Below are positions 36,448 to 45,338 of a stretch of DNA of 64,000 nucleotides, piece by piece. Position 1 is the first letter of the stretch. Each line of letters opens with the position of its first letter. The notes under the pieces were generated by a model that was not told where the DNA came from, did no database searches, and was given only the letters and a program-made list of their open reading frames with translations. The position numbers and the translations under genes were made by a program. The DNA comes from Deltaproteobacteria bacterium (GTDB lineage: Bacteria > Myxococcota_A > UBA796 > UBA2385), in the NCBI GenBank assembly GCA_016792625.1, contig JAEUKK010000126.1, positions 62,001-126,000 of the forward strand, written 5' to 3'.

Positions 36448-37097
36448 TCCGCCTCTACCGGGTGAGCAAGGAATACGCTGGGGTTGGCGCGCTGATCGAT
36501 GTTTCCGTGCACGTGACCAAGGGCGAGTTCTGCTACATCTCGGGGCCGAGCGGCGCCGGCAAGTCCACGCTGCTCAAGCTGCTCTACGGCGCCATCAAGC
36601 CCACCCGCGGCAAGTTGTTGATCAACAACATCGACATGGGCCCCGCGAAGGACCGCGACATCGCCCACCTGCGCCGACACATGGGCGTGGTCTTTCAGGA
36701 CTTCAAGCTCATCCCCCGGCGGACCGTGGCCGAAAACGTCGGGCTGGCGCTCGAGGTGCTCGGCACCCCCCGCGAGGTCATCGGTCGGCGGGTCGCGGCG
36801 GTCCTGTCGATTGTCGGCCTCCGCGGCCGGGGCGACGAGCTCCCCCTCTCGCTCTCTGGCGGTGAACAGCAGCGCGTCGCCGTCGCACGCGCCATTGTCA
36901 ACGACCCAGCGGTCATCCTCGCCGACGAGCCCACTGGCAACCTCGACGGCGCGATGGCGATCGAGGTGATGGAGGTGCTGCAAGCGGTCAACCTGCGGGG
37001 CACCACGGTCATGGTCGCCACCCACGACGCCGGCCTCATGCAGCGCTTCCCCTACCGAACGCTGCGCTTTCGGGCCGGCCGCCTGGAGGCCTCTTGA
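36444..37097 (+). CDS. ftsE: cell division ATP-binding protein FtsE
   Basis: ABC ATPase of the FtsEX complex, which couples the divisome to peptidoglycan hydrolase activation. 217 residues, with Walker A GPSGAGKST (34-42), a Q-loop MGVVFQDFKLIPRRTVAENV that is characteristic of FtsE, the signature LSGGEQQRVAVARA, Walker B VILADEPTGNLD and a switch His in MVATHDAGL. The ATG overlaps the murI stop; its own stop overlaps the ftsX start (TTGA). Confidence 0.97.
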   Translation: MIRLYRVSKEYAGVGALIDVSVHVTKGEFCYISGPSGAGKSTLLKLLYGAIKPTRGKLLINNIDMGPAKDRDIAHLRRHMGVVFQDFKLIPRRTVAENVGLALEVLGTPREVIGRRVAAVLSIVGLRGRGDELPLSLSGGEQQRVAVARAIVNDPAVILADEPTGNLDGAMAIEVMEVLQAVNLRGTTVMVATHDAGLMQRFPYRTLRFRAGRLEAS

Positions 37098-37981
37098 GCC
37101 ACTCGGCGCATGTCCTCCGCCGGGCCGCCCGCTCGATTTGGGAGAACCTCTACCTCCACAGCGTCTCTGTCGGCGTGATCGCCTCGGCGCTGCTGTTGGT
37201 GGGCGTGTTCCTGAGCGTGCAGTTCAACCTCAACCGCATGGTCACGGACTGGACCCGCGACGTGCACGTGAGCGCCTACTTTCTGCCCGATGTGCCCGAG
37301 CAGCGCCGCTTCGCCATCCGCGAGCGCCTCGCCAAGGACCCCCGCGTCGCAAAGGTTGTCTACGTCTCCGAAGAAGAGGCGCAGGACTGGCTGATCGCGC
37401 GGGTGGAGGGTGTGTCGACCGCGCTCGCCGAGCTCGGCCCCGGTGTGTTGCCCGCATCCGTCGAGATCACCCTGGTGGACGGCGCAGTGGCGGCGCCCAA
37501 CAGTTTTGTCGACCTTCTCCCCGCCGATGAATTCAGCGATGTTGACATGGGGCAGGATTGGGTCGCCCGCTTCAACGAGTTTTTGCGCACCTTGCAGTTG
37601 CTCGGCGCGCTGCTCGGCGTGATCATCACCGCGACGGCCCTTTTCGTGGTCAGCAACACGGTGAACCTCGTGATCTACTCCCGCCGCGACGAGGTGGAGA
37701 TCGAGAAGTTGGTCGGCGCCTCGACCTCGTTCATCATCGCGCCCTTCCTCATCGAAGGCGCCATCCAAGGCGTCGCGGGCGGGGTCCTCGCGGTCGGCGG
37801 GCTCTGGTCGGTGCACGCCGTGTTGGTGCACCGCCTCCAAAACAGCATCCAAATTGGCGTCGCCAACGAAATGGTCTTCTTGCCGCCGACCTGGATCGGG
37901 CTGCTGGTGGCCGCCGGCTTGGTGCTCGGCTTGGGCGCCTCCACGCTGTCGGTGACGCGCTTCTTGTCGCGGGCGGCCTGA
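37094..37981 (+). CDS. ftsX: cell division protein FtsX
   Basis: Membrane subunit of FtsEX. 295 residues from a TTG that overlaps the ftsE stop. A first membrane helix (about 25-45, SVGVIASALLLVGVFLSV) is followed by a periplasmic domain containing VHVSAYFLPDVPEQ and VVYVSEEEAQDW that would contact an EnvC-type partner. Three C-terminal helices (about 170-195, 218-240, 265-285) complete the FtsX permease fold. The EnvC-like gene follows after 1 nt, consistent with a stoichiometric complex. Confidence 0.95.
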   Translation: MSHSAHVLRRAARSIWENLYLHSVSVGVIASALLLVGVFLSVQFNLNRMVTDWTRDVHVSAYFLPDVPEQRRFAIRERLAKDPRVAKVVYVSEEEAQDWLIARVEGVSTALAELGPGVLPASVEITLVDGAVAAPNSFVDLLPADEFSDVDMGQDWVARFNEFLRTLQLLGALLGVIITATALFVVSNTVNLVIYSRRDEVEIEKLVGASTSFIIAPFLIEGAIQGVAGGVLAVGGLWSVHAVLVHRLQNSIQIGVANEMVFLPPTWIGLLVAAGLVLGLGASTLSVTRFLSRAA

Positions 37982-37982
37982 G

Positions 37983-39200
37983 ATGCAGGCACGTCCGCTG
38001 CGCTGGCTTGTCGCGCTCGGTGCACTCATGGCGCTCGCAACGGCGCTGCTCGGTGGCGCGCCGCTGTGGGCCCAACAAGACGAATTCTCCCGACCGATCG
38101 CGCCGCTGTCCGCGCTGCCCGGGGCAGCCGACCCCCGCGGCGCCTTGGATCGCACCCGCGCCGACGAGGGGAGCATCCTCGATCAGCTGGCCACCATCGA
38201 TCAGGAGCTCGGCCGCGCGCTGACCGCCACCGTCGAGCTGCAGGCCCGCGCCCAAGCCCTGGAGCAGGCCCGCGCCCAGCACGCGCTTGAGGTGCAGGAC
38301 GCCGATGGGCGGCTCGAGGTGCTCCGGGTCGCCGCTCGGGATCGGGTGCGCGGCCTCTACCGCCTGCACCGCCAGGGCGTGGCGCGCGTGATTTTTGGCG
38401 CGCAGGACCCCATCGAGCTGCGTCGGCGAGGCCGCTACCTGCTCGCCTTGGTGCGCGCTGACGCCGATCAGCTCAACGCGTTCACCAGCGTCGCGGCGGC
38501 CCGGCGGGCCGCAATGCAAGCGGTGGAGAAGGACATCGAGCAGATCGGCCACTACAAGGCCGAGCTCGCCGCGCATGAGGAGACCCTCCGCGTTCAACGC
38601 CAGGACCGCCTCAACCTCCTGCGGCAGATCCGCTCCGAGCGTGAGCTCGCCGTGCGCGCCATCTCCGAGTATGGCGTCGCACGCGGTGATCTCGACCAGC
38701 GACTCGGCGCGATGCCCCCTGCGCCCGCGCCGGCCAGCGACTGGGTCAGCCCCGAGGGTGCGCCCGCGGCAGAGCAGGCCCCCATCGGCAGCTTCCGCGA
38801 CACCTATGGTCGCCTCCCGTGGCCGGTGCATGGCCGGGTGATCCATCGTTTTGGGCCCTACACCGATCCGCTCAGCGGGCGTCCGATGACCAGCCAGGGC
38901 CTGGACATCGCCGCCGAGCACGGCGAGCCGGTCCGCGCGGTTTTTGCGGGCCGCGTGCAAATGGCCGAGTACATCCGGGGTTTTGGGCAGACGGTCGTGC
39001 TTGAGCACGGCGCCTACCTCACGCTCTACGCCCACTTGGGCAGCTTGCGTGTGACCCGCGGCCAGGCCCTCCGCGCGGGAGAGGTGGTCGGTCTGGTCGG
39101 GAACACCGGTCTGACCGATGAAGAGGGCTATATGCTCACTTTTCAGGTCCGCTATAACAACAGCCCACAAGACCCCATGTTGTGGCTGGAGCGGCGGTGA
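37983..39200 (+). CDS. envC: EnvC-like murein hydrolase activator with degenerate LytM (M23) domain
   Basis: 405 residues. A signal peptide (to about residue 30, APLWAQQ) is followed by a long coiled coil (about 55-240) and a C-terminal LytM/M23 domain from about 275 starting LPWPVHGRVIHRFG. The zinc ligands of active M23 enzymes are altered: the HxGxD motif reads TSQGLDI (His absent), and the final H-x-H strand reads MLTFQV. Only YAHLGSL keeps the other His. As in E. coli EnvC, this implies a non-catalytic activator of amidases recruited by FtsX. It lies directly after ftsX and overlaps the following protease gene. Confidence 0.92.
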   Translation: MQARPLRWLVALGALMALATALLGGAPLWAQQDEFSRPIAPLSALPGAADPRGALDRTRADEGSILDQLATIDQELGRALTATVELQARAQALEQARAQHALEVQDADGRLEVLRVAARDRVRGLYRLHRQGVARVIFGAQDPIELRRRGRYLLALVRADADQLNAFTSVAAARRAAMQAVEKDIEQIGHYKAELAAHEETLRVQRQDRLNLLRQIRSERELAVRAISEYGVARGDLDQRLGAMPPAPAPASDWVSPEGAPAAEQAPIGSFRDTYGRLPWPVHGRVIHRFGPYTDPLSGRPMTSQGLDIAAEHGEPVRAVFAGRVQMAEYIRGFGQTVVLEHGAYLTLYAHLGSLRVTRGQALRAGEVVGLVGNTGLTDEEGYMLTFQVRYNNSPQDPMLWLERR

Positions 39201-40495
39201 GCCTGCGCCGCTTTGGGGTGTGGGTCGGGCTAATCGGCGCCTGTATCCTGAGCTTTTTGTTTGGATTGGGTGCGGTCCGCGGCGCGTACGCGGCGGGGCG
39301 GTCCTCCTACGGTGCGCTGGGCGTGTTCGGCCGCGCGCTGAGCACCATCGAAGAGCGGCACGTCGACGGGCCCTCGGCCGAGGCCCTGCTCGCCGCGGCG
39401 ATCAACGGCATGGTGGGTAGCCTCGACCCACACTCCGCCTTCTTGCCGCCAGCGGCGCGCGCAGCCCAGGCTGCGGCCACCGAGGGGGAGCTCGACGGGG
39501 TCGGCCTCGAGCTGCGGCGCGCTGACGGCCCCCTCGTGGTCGACCGGGTGGTCGAGGGCGGGCCAGCGGACAAAGCGGGGGTCAGCGAAGGCGCCGTACT
39601 GCTCGATATTGACGGCGAGGCCCCCACGAGCCGCGCCCAAGCCCAAGCGGCGCTGGGCGGCGCCCGTGGCGCGCCGGTGCGCCTACGCCTGCGGGGCGTC
39701 GACGGGGCAGTCGCCGAGATTAGTGTGGTGCGCGACACTTTCATCGACATCCCCGTCCAGGCCGAGCGCGAGGGCGACGTGCTTTACCTGCGGGTAGACC
39801 GCTTCACCCGCGGCGTCGCGGGGCGGGTCCAGGCGCTGGTGGACGCCGCCGCCGCGGAGCGCCCGTTGACCGGGATCGTGCTGGATCTGCGCGACAACCC
39901 CGGCGGGCTGATGGACGAGGCCGGGCGCCTGGTCGACCTGTTCTGCGGAGATGGGCTGGTGGTCGAGACCCGCGACCGCGGCGGGGCCGCCATCGACCGC
40001 TACGAGGCTCGGTCCAGCCCCGACGACCGGAGCGAGCCGCTGGTCGTCATCGTCGACGGAGATTCCGCGAGCGCGGCCGAGCTGACCGCGGGCGCCCTCC
40101 GCGGGCTGGGGCGCGCGACGGTCGTCGGCGAGCAGACCTGGGGCAAGGCGAGCGTCCAGCACCTCTTCGCCTTTGACGACGGCGGCGCGATCAAGCTCAC
40201 CGTAGCGCGTTACCACCTACCCGGCGGCGAGCAGGTCGGGGACCGGGTGGGCCTGCGCCCAACGCCCGAGGTGTCGCGGGGCCGTCGCCTGCGGGGGCAG
40301 CTCGCTCGCGTCGAAGCCGAGGCCAAACGCGCCGCGCCCAACGACAAAGCCCTGCTGGGCGCCATTCGCGCCGCAGCCACGGAAGACGACTGGGAGCGCG
40401 CGCCCATCCCGCGGGGCGGAGACCTCGCCACCCGGCGGCAGGCCGACCCGCAGCTCGAGGCGGCGTGGCAGGCGCTGCGCGGTCCAGGCCGGTGA
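39197..40495 (+). CDS. S41-family C-terminal processing protease
   Basis: 432 residues from a GTG overlapping the envC stop. An N-terminal membrane anchor (GVWVGLIGACILSFLFGLG) is followed by the CTP N-terminal helices (NGMVGSLDPHSAFLPP), a PDZ domain (about 95-175, DGVGLELRRADGPLVVDRVVEGGPADKAGV) and the protease core. The catalytic Ser is in DGDSASAAELTAGAL and the catalytic Lys in QTWGKASVQ. Such CtpA-type proteases often sit next to envC in deltaproteobacteria and degrade or trim periplasmic hydrolases and lipoproteins, so control of the EnvC-amidase pathway is a reasonable inference. Confidence 0.93.
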   Translation: MSLRRFGVWVGLIGACILSFLFGLGAVRGAYAAGRSSYGALGVFGRALSTIEERHVDGPSAEALLAAAINGMVGSLDPHSAFLPPAARAAQAAATEGELDGVGLELRRADGPLVVDRVVEGGPADKAGVSEGAVLLDIDGEAPTSRAQAQAALGGARGAPVRLRLRGVDGAVAEISVVRDTFIDIPVQAEREGDVLYLRVDRFTRGVAGRVQALVDAAAAERPLTGIVLDLRDNPGGLMDEAGRLVDLFCGDGLVVETRDRGGAAIDRYEARSSPDDRSEPLVVIVDGDSASAAELTAGALRGLGRATVVGEQTWGKASVQHLFAFDDGGAIKLTVARYHLPGGEQVGDRVGLRPTPEVSRGRRLRGQLARVEAEAKRAAPNDKALLGAIRAAATEDDWERAPIPRGGDLATRRQADPQLEAAWQALRGPGR

Positions 40496-40523
40496 GCGCC
40501 GCGGGCCACGATGGAAGGGGCGC

Positions 40524-41714
40524 GTGAGCGAGCCGCCCCGCTTCCGCTGGAGCTGGATCCTGCTGCCCGTGCTCACGCTGGGCGCCCTGTGGCTCGGGCT
40601 CGAGCACCTGCCCGGTTGGCTCGCGCCCGCTCCCGTCGCGCCCCCGACCGAGCGCAACGACCCGCTCGACCAAGTGGCCGCCCGCGGCCTGTTCCCGGGC
40701 GGCTTGCCGGCGGGCATGCGCCTTGAGGCCCTCCGGCACGACGGCGAGGCGTGGGGCGCGACCCTCTCGTCGGTCCACCTCCCCCCGATCGACGAGCTGA
40801 AGCCGCTGCTGCGCCGGGCCCGCGAGGCCGGCTGGGAGGCGCACGCCACCGCCGTCGGCAGCACCGGCGCCGAGCTGCGCCTCTACGCAGACGGACGCAT
40901 CGCGTTGCGGGCCGAGGTGCGCCCGGAACGACAGCCGCTGCAGCAGGCTGGCGCGGCCCCGACCACCCGTGAGCGGCCGCTGATCGCCGTGGTGGTCCAC
41001 AACCTCGGCGACGATGACGCGGCGCGGCTGGTCGAGGTGCCCCTCCCGCTTGGGCTGGCCGTGCTCCCCTACCGTCCGCACGGCCCGCGCATCGCCCGCG
41101 AGGCGGTGAAGCGCGGCCACGAGGTGCTGCTCGACCTCCCCCGTGCAGAGGCCGGCAGCCCCGAGGCCCGCGCCGCCGCGCTGGCCGCCGTCCCCTGGGT
41201 CAGCGGCGTGCTGGTGATCGGCCGGCCGCCGGCCTCCCTCCCTCCCCTGCCCTTCGGCGCGTTTTTGTCCGATGCGGGCGCCGAGGGGCAGCGGCGGGCC
41301 GGCGAGGCGGGCTACCGCCCCGTGGATGTCCTGGTCGCCGCGGACCCGATCGCCGGCCTCGCTGAGGCCCAGCGCCTCGCCCAGCTGCATGGCGCCGCGA
41401 CCATCGTGATCGACGCCAAGCACGGCGCTTTGCGCGAGGTTTTGGATTGGGCGGCCCACCGCGCCGAGGCAGACGGCTTTCGGCTCGCGCTGCCCGGCGA
41501 GGTCGCGCGCCTCGACGAGGTGGTGGGCCGGGTGAGCTTGCCTGCGGCAGCGCCGGCCGCCGGCTTGGGCCCAGCTCCGGGCGCATCACCCCTCCCCTCG
41601 GAGGTGCGCGATGAGCCTGCTGGCGCACCGACGGGGCCCACTTCGCCAAGGCCGATAGAACCAGTGCCGATCACCGGGCGGGATCTGGGCACGTTGGAGC
41701 TGAACGGGGAGTGA
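40524..41714 (+). CDS. divergent polysaccharide deacetylase family protein (YibQ/DUF610-like)
   Basis: 396 residues from a GTG 28 nt after the protease gene. An N-terminal membrane anchor (SWILLPVLTLGALWLGLE), a Pro-rich spacer and a beta-rich region precede the NodB-like domain starting about 150: LIAVVVHNLGDDDAARLVEVPLPLGLAVLPYRPHG, KRGHEVLLDLPRAEA and AATIVIDAKH. The usual IDDLG Asp pair is replaced by VHNLG, so metal-dependent deacetylase activity is doubtful. In E. coli yibQ also follows envC, so the gene order supports the family call. A Pro/Gly-rich C-terminal tail follows. Confidence 0.85.
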   Translation: MSEPPRFRWSWILLPVLTLGALWLGLEHLPGWLAPAPVAPPTERNDPLDQVAARGLFPGGLPAGMRLEALRHDGEAWGATLSSVHLPPIDELKPLLRRAREAGWEAHATAVGSTGAELRLYADGRIALRAEVRPERQPLQQAGAAPTTRERPLIAVVVHNLGDDDAARLVEVPLPLGLAVLPYRPHGPRIAREAVKRGHEVLLDLPRAEAGSPEARAAALAAVPWVSGVLVIGRPPASLPPLPFGAFLSDAGAEGQRRAGEAGYRPVDVLVAADPIAGLAEAQRLAQLHGAATIVIDAKHGALREVLDWAAHRAEADGFRLALPGEVARLDEVVGRVSLPAAAPAAGLGPAPGASPLPSEVRDEPAGAPTGPTSPRPIEPVPITGRDLGTLELNGE

Positions 41715-41733
41715 ACGCGGGGCCTCAAAACCT

Positions 41734-41765
41734 GCTGAGCGGCGCGAGGGCCGGCGCTGCTCAGC
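41734..41765. terminator. hairpin between convergent genes, possible bidirectional terminator
   Basis: Arms GCTGAGC (41734-41740) and GCTCAGC (41759-41765), with inner GCGC pairing, lie between the converging yibQ-like and glycosyltransferase genes. The right arm covers the glycosyltransferase stop codon. No T-tract is present. Confidence 0.4.
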
Positions 41766-42510
41766 GGGAGAGCGCTGCCCGGAGGCCGGCCCGGGCGGAG
41801 CCGCGGTCCTCTTGGGCCCGCAGATCACCGTAGAGGCCCGCCAGCTCGACAAAGGCGCGGAGCACCACCCGGGGCTTGGCGCCGGTCTGCTCGCCGCGCA
41901 GCCGCGGGCGGTGGGTCACGGGCACCTCGCGGATCGAGGCCCCCCGGGCGCGCAGCTGGGCGAGGAGCTCGGTGTTCACGAAGGCGCCCTCACTGCGCAG
42001 CGGCACGTTCTGCAGCAGGTCACGCCGGAAGACCTTGAACGCGCAATTGACGTCGCGCACGCTCAAGTCGAAGGTGCGGTTCACCAGCTGACCCCAGGCC
42101 CAGGCGTTGAGCCGGCGGTTCCACGGATCTTGGCGCTGGGCGCGGTAGCCGATCACCACGTCATGCCAGGCGGAGAGGTCGAGCAGCGGGCCGAGCTCGG
42201 CGAGATCGAACTGGAGATCCGCGTCGGTGAAGGCGACCCGCTCAAGCCGAGCGGCGGCGAAGCCCGAGCGGAGCGCCGAGCCGTAGCCGCGGTTGCGCGG
42301 GTGCTGGACCAAGCGCACACGGGGGTCGCTGGCCGCCGCCGCCCGAACCACGCCCGCCGTGTCATCGGCGGAGCCATCGTCCACGACGATGATCTCGAAG
42401 TCTTCGCACAGGAGCGAGAGCTGGGCGAGGGCGCCAGGCAGCGCCAAGGCGAGGTTCTCCGCCTCGTTCAGCGCGGGGAGCACGAGGCTGAGGGCGGGGC
42501 GGAGCGGCAT
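41761..42510 (-). CDS. family 2 glycosyltransferase (dolichol-phosphate-mannose synthase-like)
   Basis: 249 residues. GT-A fold motifs: SLVLPALNEAENLALAL, IIVVDDGSADDTAGVV, HPRNRGYGSALRSGF, the DxD equivalent FTDADLQFDLAEL and NCAFKVFRRDLL. This resembles DPM1/DPG-synthase type enzymes that charge polyprenyl phosphate with a sugar. There are no C-terminal membrane helices. It is the last gene of the ftsK-lolA-rimO-lipoprotein line, 59 nt after the lipoprotein gene, with a weak ribosome binding site. Confidence 0.88.
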   Translation of the reverse strand: MPLRPALSLVLPALNEAENLALALPGALAQLSLLCEDFEIIVVDDGSADDTAGVVRAAAASDPRVRLVQHPRNRGYGSALRSGFAAARLERVAFTDADLQFDLAELGPLLDLSAWHDVVIGYRAQRQDPWNRRLNAWAWGQLVNRTFDLSVRDVNCAFKVFRRDLLQNVPLRSEGAFVNTELLAQLRARGASIREVPVTHRPRLRGEQTGAKPRVVLRAFVELAGLYGDLRAQEDRGSARAGLRAALSR

Positions 42511-42569
42511 GGGGCACGGCGGGGCGCGGGGGGCGTCGAGCGGAGGGGCCGCGGCCTGCGGCGGGCGGA

Positions 42570-43010
42570 TCAGTCGGCGCTGACCCGGAAGTCCAGCGGG
42601 AGGGCCTCGCCCTCAATGGGGTAGGCCACAGTGTTCCCGACGACGTCGGCCGCGGTCAGGTAGTACTTCATGCCGCTGCCCGAGACCTCATCGCCGGGGA
42701 TCTGCACGCCGAACAGGTCGTCGCCGGCGGGGGTGAGCGCAAGCTCGGACCAAGTGGTCACGTCGTTGCGGCGGTAGAAGACCTTGACCTCGCCGATCTC
42801 GCTCTCGAGATCAACGACGGTCGCCTGCACCAGCGCGGCTTGGCCGAAGAGCTGGGTGCCGAGCTGCTCGTGGGTGATCTCTGGCGGGTCTTCGTCCACA
42901 TCGGCGCCGGTGTCGTCAAAGCCGGTCTTGATGGCCTCGGTTCCGCCGCCGCCGCAGGCGGCGAGCAACAAGCTGAGGGAGAGGGCGCGGCGCGAGGGCG
43001 AGCGGTGCAT
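42570..43010 (-). CDS. small lipoprotein
   Basis: 146 residues. The signal peptide RRALSLSLLLAAC ends in a lipobox (Cys19), followed by a G- and D-rich linker (FDDTGADVDEDPPEI). The rest is one beta-sandwich-like domain with LVQATVVDLESEIGEVKVFYR and GMKYYLTAADVVGNTVAYP, resembling an Ig/FN3-type domain. The ATG follows AGGAG, 23 nt after rimO. No function is recognised; its place downstream of lolA, the lipoprotein chaperone, is suggestive only. Confidence 0.75.
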   Translation of the reverse strand: MHRSPSRRALSLSLLLAACGGGGTEAIKTGFDDTGADVDEDPPEITHEQLGTQLFGQAALVQATVVDLESEIGEVKVFYRRNDVTTWSELALTPAGDDLFGVQIPGDEVSGSGMKYYLTAADVVGNTVAYPIEGEALPLDFRVSAD

Positions 43011-43033
43011 GGCGGCTCCTGTGGCGGTCGGGC

Positions 43034-44371
43034 TCAGGCGAGGACCTGTCCGACCAAATCGTAGTCGCTGGCGCGGGTGATGCGGACGCGGCGCAGCTGC
43101 CCCGGGCGCACATCCGCCGGGGGGCCGTCGAGGAAGACCTGCCCGTCGACGTCGGGCGCTTGGCTCGGCAGCCGGGCGCTGATCACCTGGGGGCTCTCTT
43201 TGGTGGGGCCGTCGACGAGCACGGTGTGCTCGGTCCCAACCAGCGCCGCGTGGAGCTGCGCGGAGATCTCGCGCTGGACCTCCATCAAGATGCGCTGGCG
43301 CTCCATCTTGACCTCATCCTCCACCTGATCGGGGAGGGTGGCGCCGTGGGTGCCATCCTCTCGGTGGTAGGTGAAGACGCCGACACGCTCGAAGCGCTGC
43401 GCCTTGACAAAGTCCACCAGCTCGGCGAAGTCAGCGTCAGTCTCGCCCGGGAAGCCGACGATGAAGGTCGTGCGCACCGCGATCCCTGGCACCGACCGAC
43501 GCACCCGGTCGAGGATGCGCTCTTGCCCGGCCCGGGTGACGCCCCGCCGCATGGCCTTGAGCATCGGACCGCTGGCGTGCTGGAGCGGCATGTCCAAGTA
43601 CTTGACGATCCGCGGCTCTTCGGCGATGGCCCGGAGCAGGCTGTCGGGCAGGCCGATCGGGTAGGCGTAGTGCAGGCGCAGCCACTCCAGGCCATCGATG
43701 TGGCTGAGCGCCCGCATCAGCCCGCCCAGCTCGCTGCCATCGGCCAAGTCGCGCCCATAGGCAGTGGAGTCCTGGCTGACGAGGTTCAGCTCCTTGACGC
43801 CGCTCTGGACGAAGCGCTCGGCCTCGGCCACCAAGCTCGGGATGGTGCGGCTGCGCAGCTCTCCCCGAAGGGTCGGGATGATGCAGAAGCTGCAGCGGTG
43901 ATTGCAGCCCTCGCTGATCTTGAGGTAGGCCGAGTGGCCCATCCACGAGTTGACCCGCGGCGCGGTCTCGTCGTGGAGGTAAAGCGGCGTATCGACGTAG
44001 CTTTTGGGCGCCTCGCCCGCGCGCGCGGCGAGCAGGTCATCGATGCGGTGGTACTCACCCGTGCCAAGGAAGTGGTCGACCTCAGGCAGCTCGGACTCGA
44101 GGGCTGCGCCGTAGCGCTGGACCATGCAGCCGGTGACCACGAGCTTCTTGCAGCTGCCCTTGGTCTTGTAGCCCGACATCTCGAGCACCGTGTCGATGGA
44201 CTCCTCGGTGGCCGGCTGGATGAAGCTGCAGGTGTTGACGATGATCACGTCGGCCTGCTCGGGGTCGTCGACCATCGTAAACGGGCCGCGCTGGAGCTTT
44301 CCGACCATGACCTCGCTGTCGACCCGGTTCTTGGGGCAGCCGAGGCTGACGAGGTGCACACGTTCCGTCAC
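43034..44371 (-). CDS. rimO: ribosomal protein S12 methylthiotransferase
   Basis: Radical-SAM enzyme that adds a methylthio group to Asp88/89 of S12. 445 residues. The UPF0004 domain carries Cys12, Cys48 and Cys82 for the auxiliary cluster (SLGCPKNRVDSE, VNTCSFIQPA, VTGCMVQRY), the radical-SAM domain has EGCNHRCSFCIIP (Cys156, 160, 163), and a TRAM domain ends the protein. SLGCPKN and CNHRCSFC separate RimO from MiaB. The GTG start has GGAG 5 nt upstream. It lies 92 nt after lolA across a strong hairpin. Confidence 0.97.
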   Translation of the reverse strand: MTERVHLVSLGCPKNRVDSEVMVGKLQRGPFTMVDDPEQADVIIVNTCSFIQPATEESIDTVLEMSGYKTKGSCKKLVVTGCMVQRYGAALESELPEVDHFLGTGEYHRIDDLLAARAGEAPKSYVDTPLYLHDETAPRVNSWMGHSAYLKISEGCNHRCSFCIIPTLRGELRSRTIPSLVAEAERFVQSGVKELNLVSQDSTAYGRDLADGSELGGLMRALSHIDGLEWLRLHYAYPIGLPDSLLRAIAEEPRIVKYLDMPLQHASGPMLKAMRRGVTRAGQERILDRVRRSVPGIAVRTTFIVGFPGETDADFAELVDFVKAQRFERVGVFTYHREDGTHGATLPDQVEDEVKMERQRILMEVQREISAQLHAALVGTEHTVLVDGPTKESPQVISARLPSQAPDVDGQVFLDGPPADVRPGQLRRVRITRASDYDLVGQVLA

Positions 44372-44393
44372 GAAGACTCCAGCCGGCGGACAG

Positions 44394-44420
44394 CGGCGTC
44401 GTGGGCGTCAGACGACGCCG
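44394..44420 (-). promoter_or_regulatory. 9-bp perfect hairpin between lolA and rimO
   Basis: Arms CGGCGTCGT and ACGACGCCG with a 9-nt loop lie 23-49 nt upstream of the rimO start. The plus-strand side is followed by TTT but the minus-strand (transcribed) side is not. An attenuator or RNA-processing structure is therefore more likely than a plain terminator. Confidence 0.4.
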
Positions 44421-44463
44421 TTTGCGTGGGAAGACAGCCGCGTCTGCGGTGCCCCACGGCGGC

Positions 44464-45159
44464 TCAGATGCCGCTGTTGATGACCTGAACCCCAGCCGGC
44501 GCGGTGAAGCTGAACTCGGCGTCCTGCATCGGGGTGTTCAGCTTGATGCCCGAGAAGGTCAGCTCAGTGACCTCGCCCATGGTGCCGGTGATGGTCACCC
44601 GCTCGAGCATGTACTTCTTGCGGGAGATGGCCAGCTCGACCTTCTTGAACTTGGCGTTGGCGTCTTTGGGGCTCGCCTCGACCACATAGGAGCGGGTGCG
44701 GTCGGCGCCGCCGCCTGCGAGCAGCTTGAGGTTGAACTTCTGGTCGAGCTTGCCCAGATCATCGAGCAGGACGCCGATGTCGGCACCACCCGCTTGGCTC
44801 AGGTCGTTCATCACGATGACCTGCTTGCTCGCGGGCGTGTAGAGCCACATCTGCTTGCCGTCGGTGATGAAGTGGCTCTGCGGCTCGCTCACGAAGTCCC
44901 ACCGGGCCTTCCGCGGCTTCTTGACCTGGACCTTACCGCGCTGGCGCTGCTCGCCGGCGACCGGCGAGCGCACCACTTGCACAAAATCGGCCCGCAAGCT
45001 GCTGACGTCTTTGTACGTGGCTTCGAGCGCCTTCACGAGCTCGGGGACCGTCGCCGGCTCGGGTGCCTCTTGGGCCGCAGCGGGGCCGATCTGCAACGCG
45101 AGGGCGGGCGCAGCTGCGAGGGCGAGGGCGAGGACCAGGCGGCGAGAGAGGGCCTGCAT
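44464..45159 (-). CDS. lolA: outer-membrane lipoprotein carrier protein
   Basis: Periplasmic chaperone that takes lipoproteins from LolCDE to the outer membrane. 231 residues, with a signal peptide ending AQ-EAPEP and the LolA core SSLRADFVQVVRSPVAGEQRQRGK, KPRKARWDFVSEP, ITDGKQMWLYTPASKQVIV and SGIKLNTPMQDAEFSF. The ATG at 45159 is preceded by GGAG at about 9 nt; a TTG five codons earlier is possible. The ftsK-lolA order is conserved in many proteobacteria. The many lipoproteins in this window are its natural clients. Confidence 0.93.
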   Translation of the reverse strand: MQALSRRLVLALALAAAPALALQIGPAAAQEAPEPATVPELVKALEATYKDVSSLRADFVQVVRSPVAGEQRQRGKVQVKKPRKARWDFVSEPQSHFITDGKQMWLYTPASKQVIVMNDLSQAGGADIGVLLDDLGKLDQKFNLKLLAGGGADRTRSYVVEASPKDANAKFKKVELAISRKKYMLERVTITGTMGEVTELTFSGIKLNTPMQDAEFSFTAPAGVQVINSGI

Positions 45160-45338
45160 GGCGAACGACTCCAAGGGTGGGCGGACGCGAAGGGCGGCGC
45201 TGGAGGGCGGCAGGGGCCGCGTGCGCTTGAACCGGGGCGGCGGACCTTTGGTCCCCTATCCCCTGGCGGCGCGGGCAGAAAGCGCCCCGGCCCGCCCAAG
45301 TTTGACATTGGGGTCAACTTGTGCGGGCGGCCGCCGGC

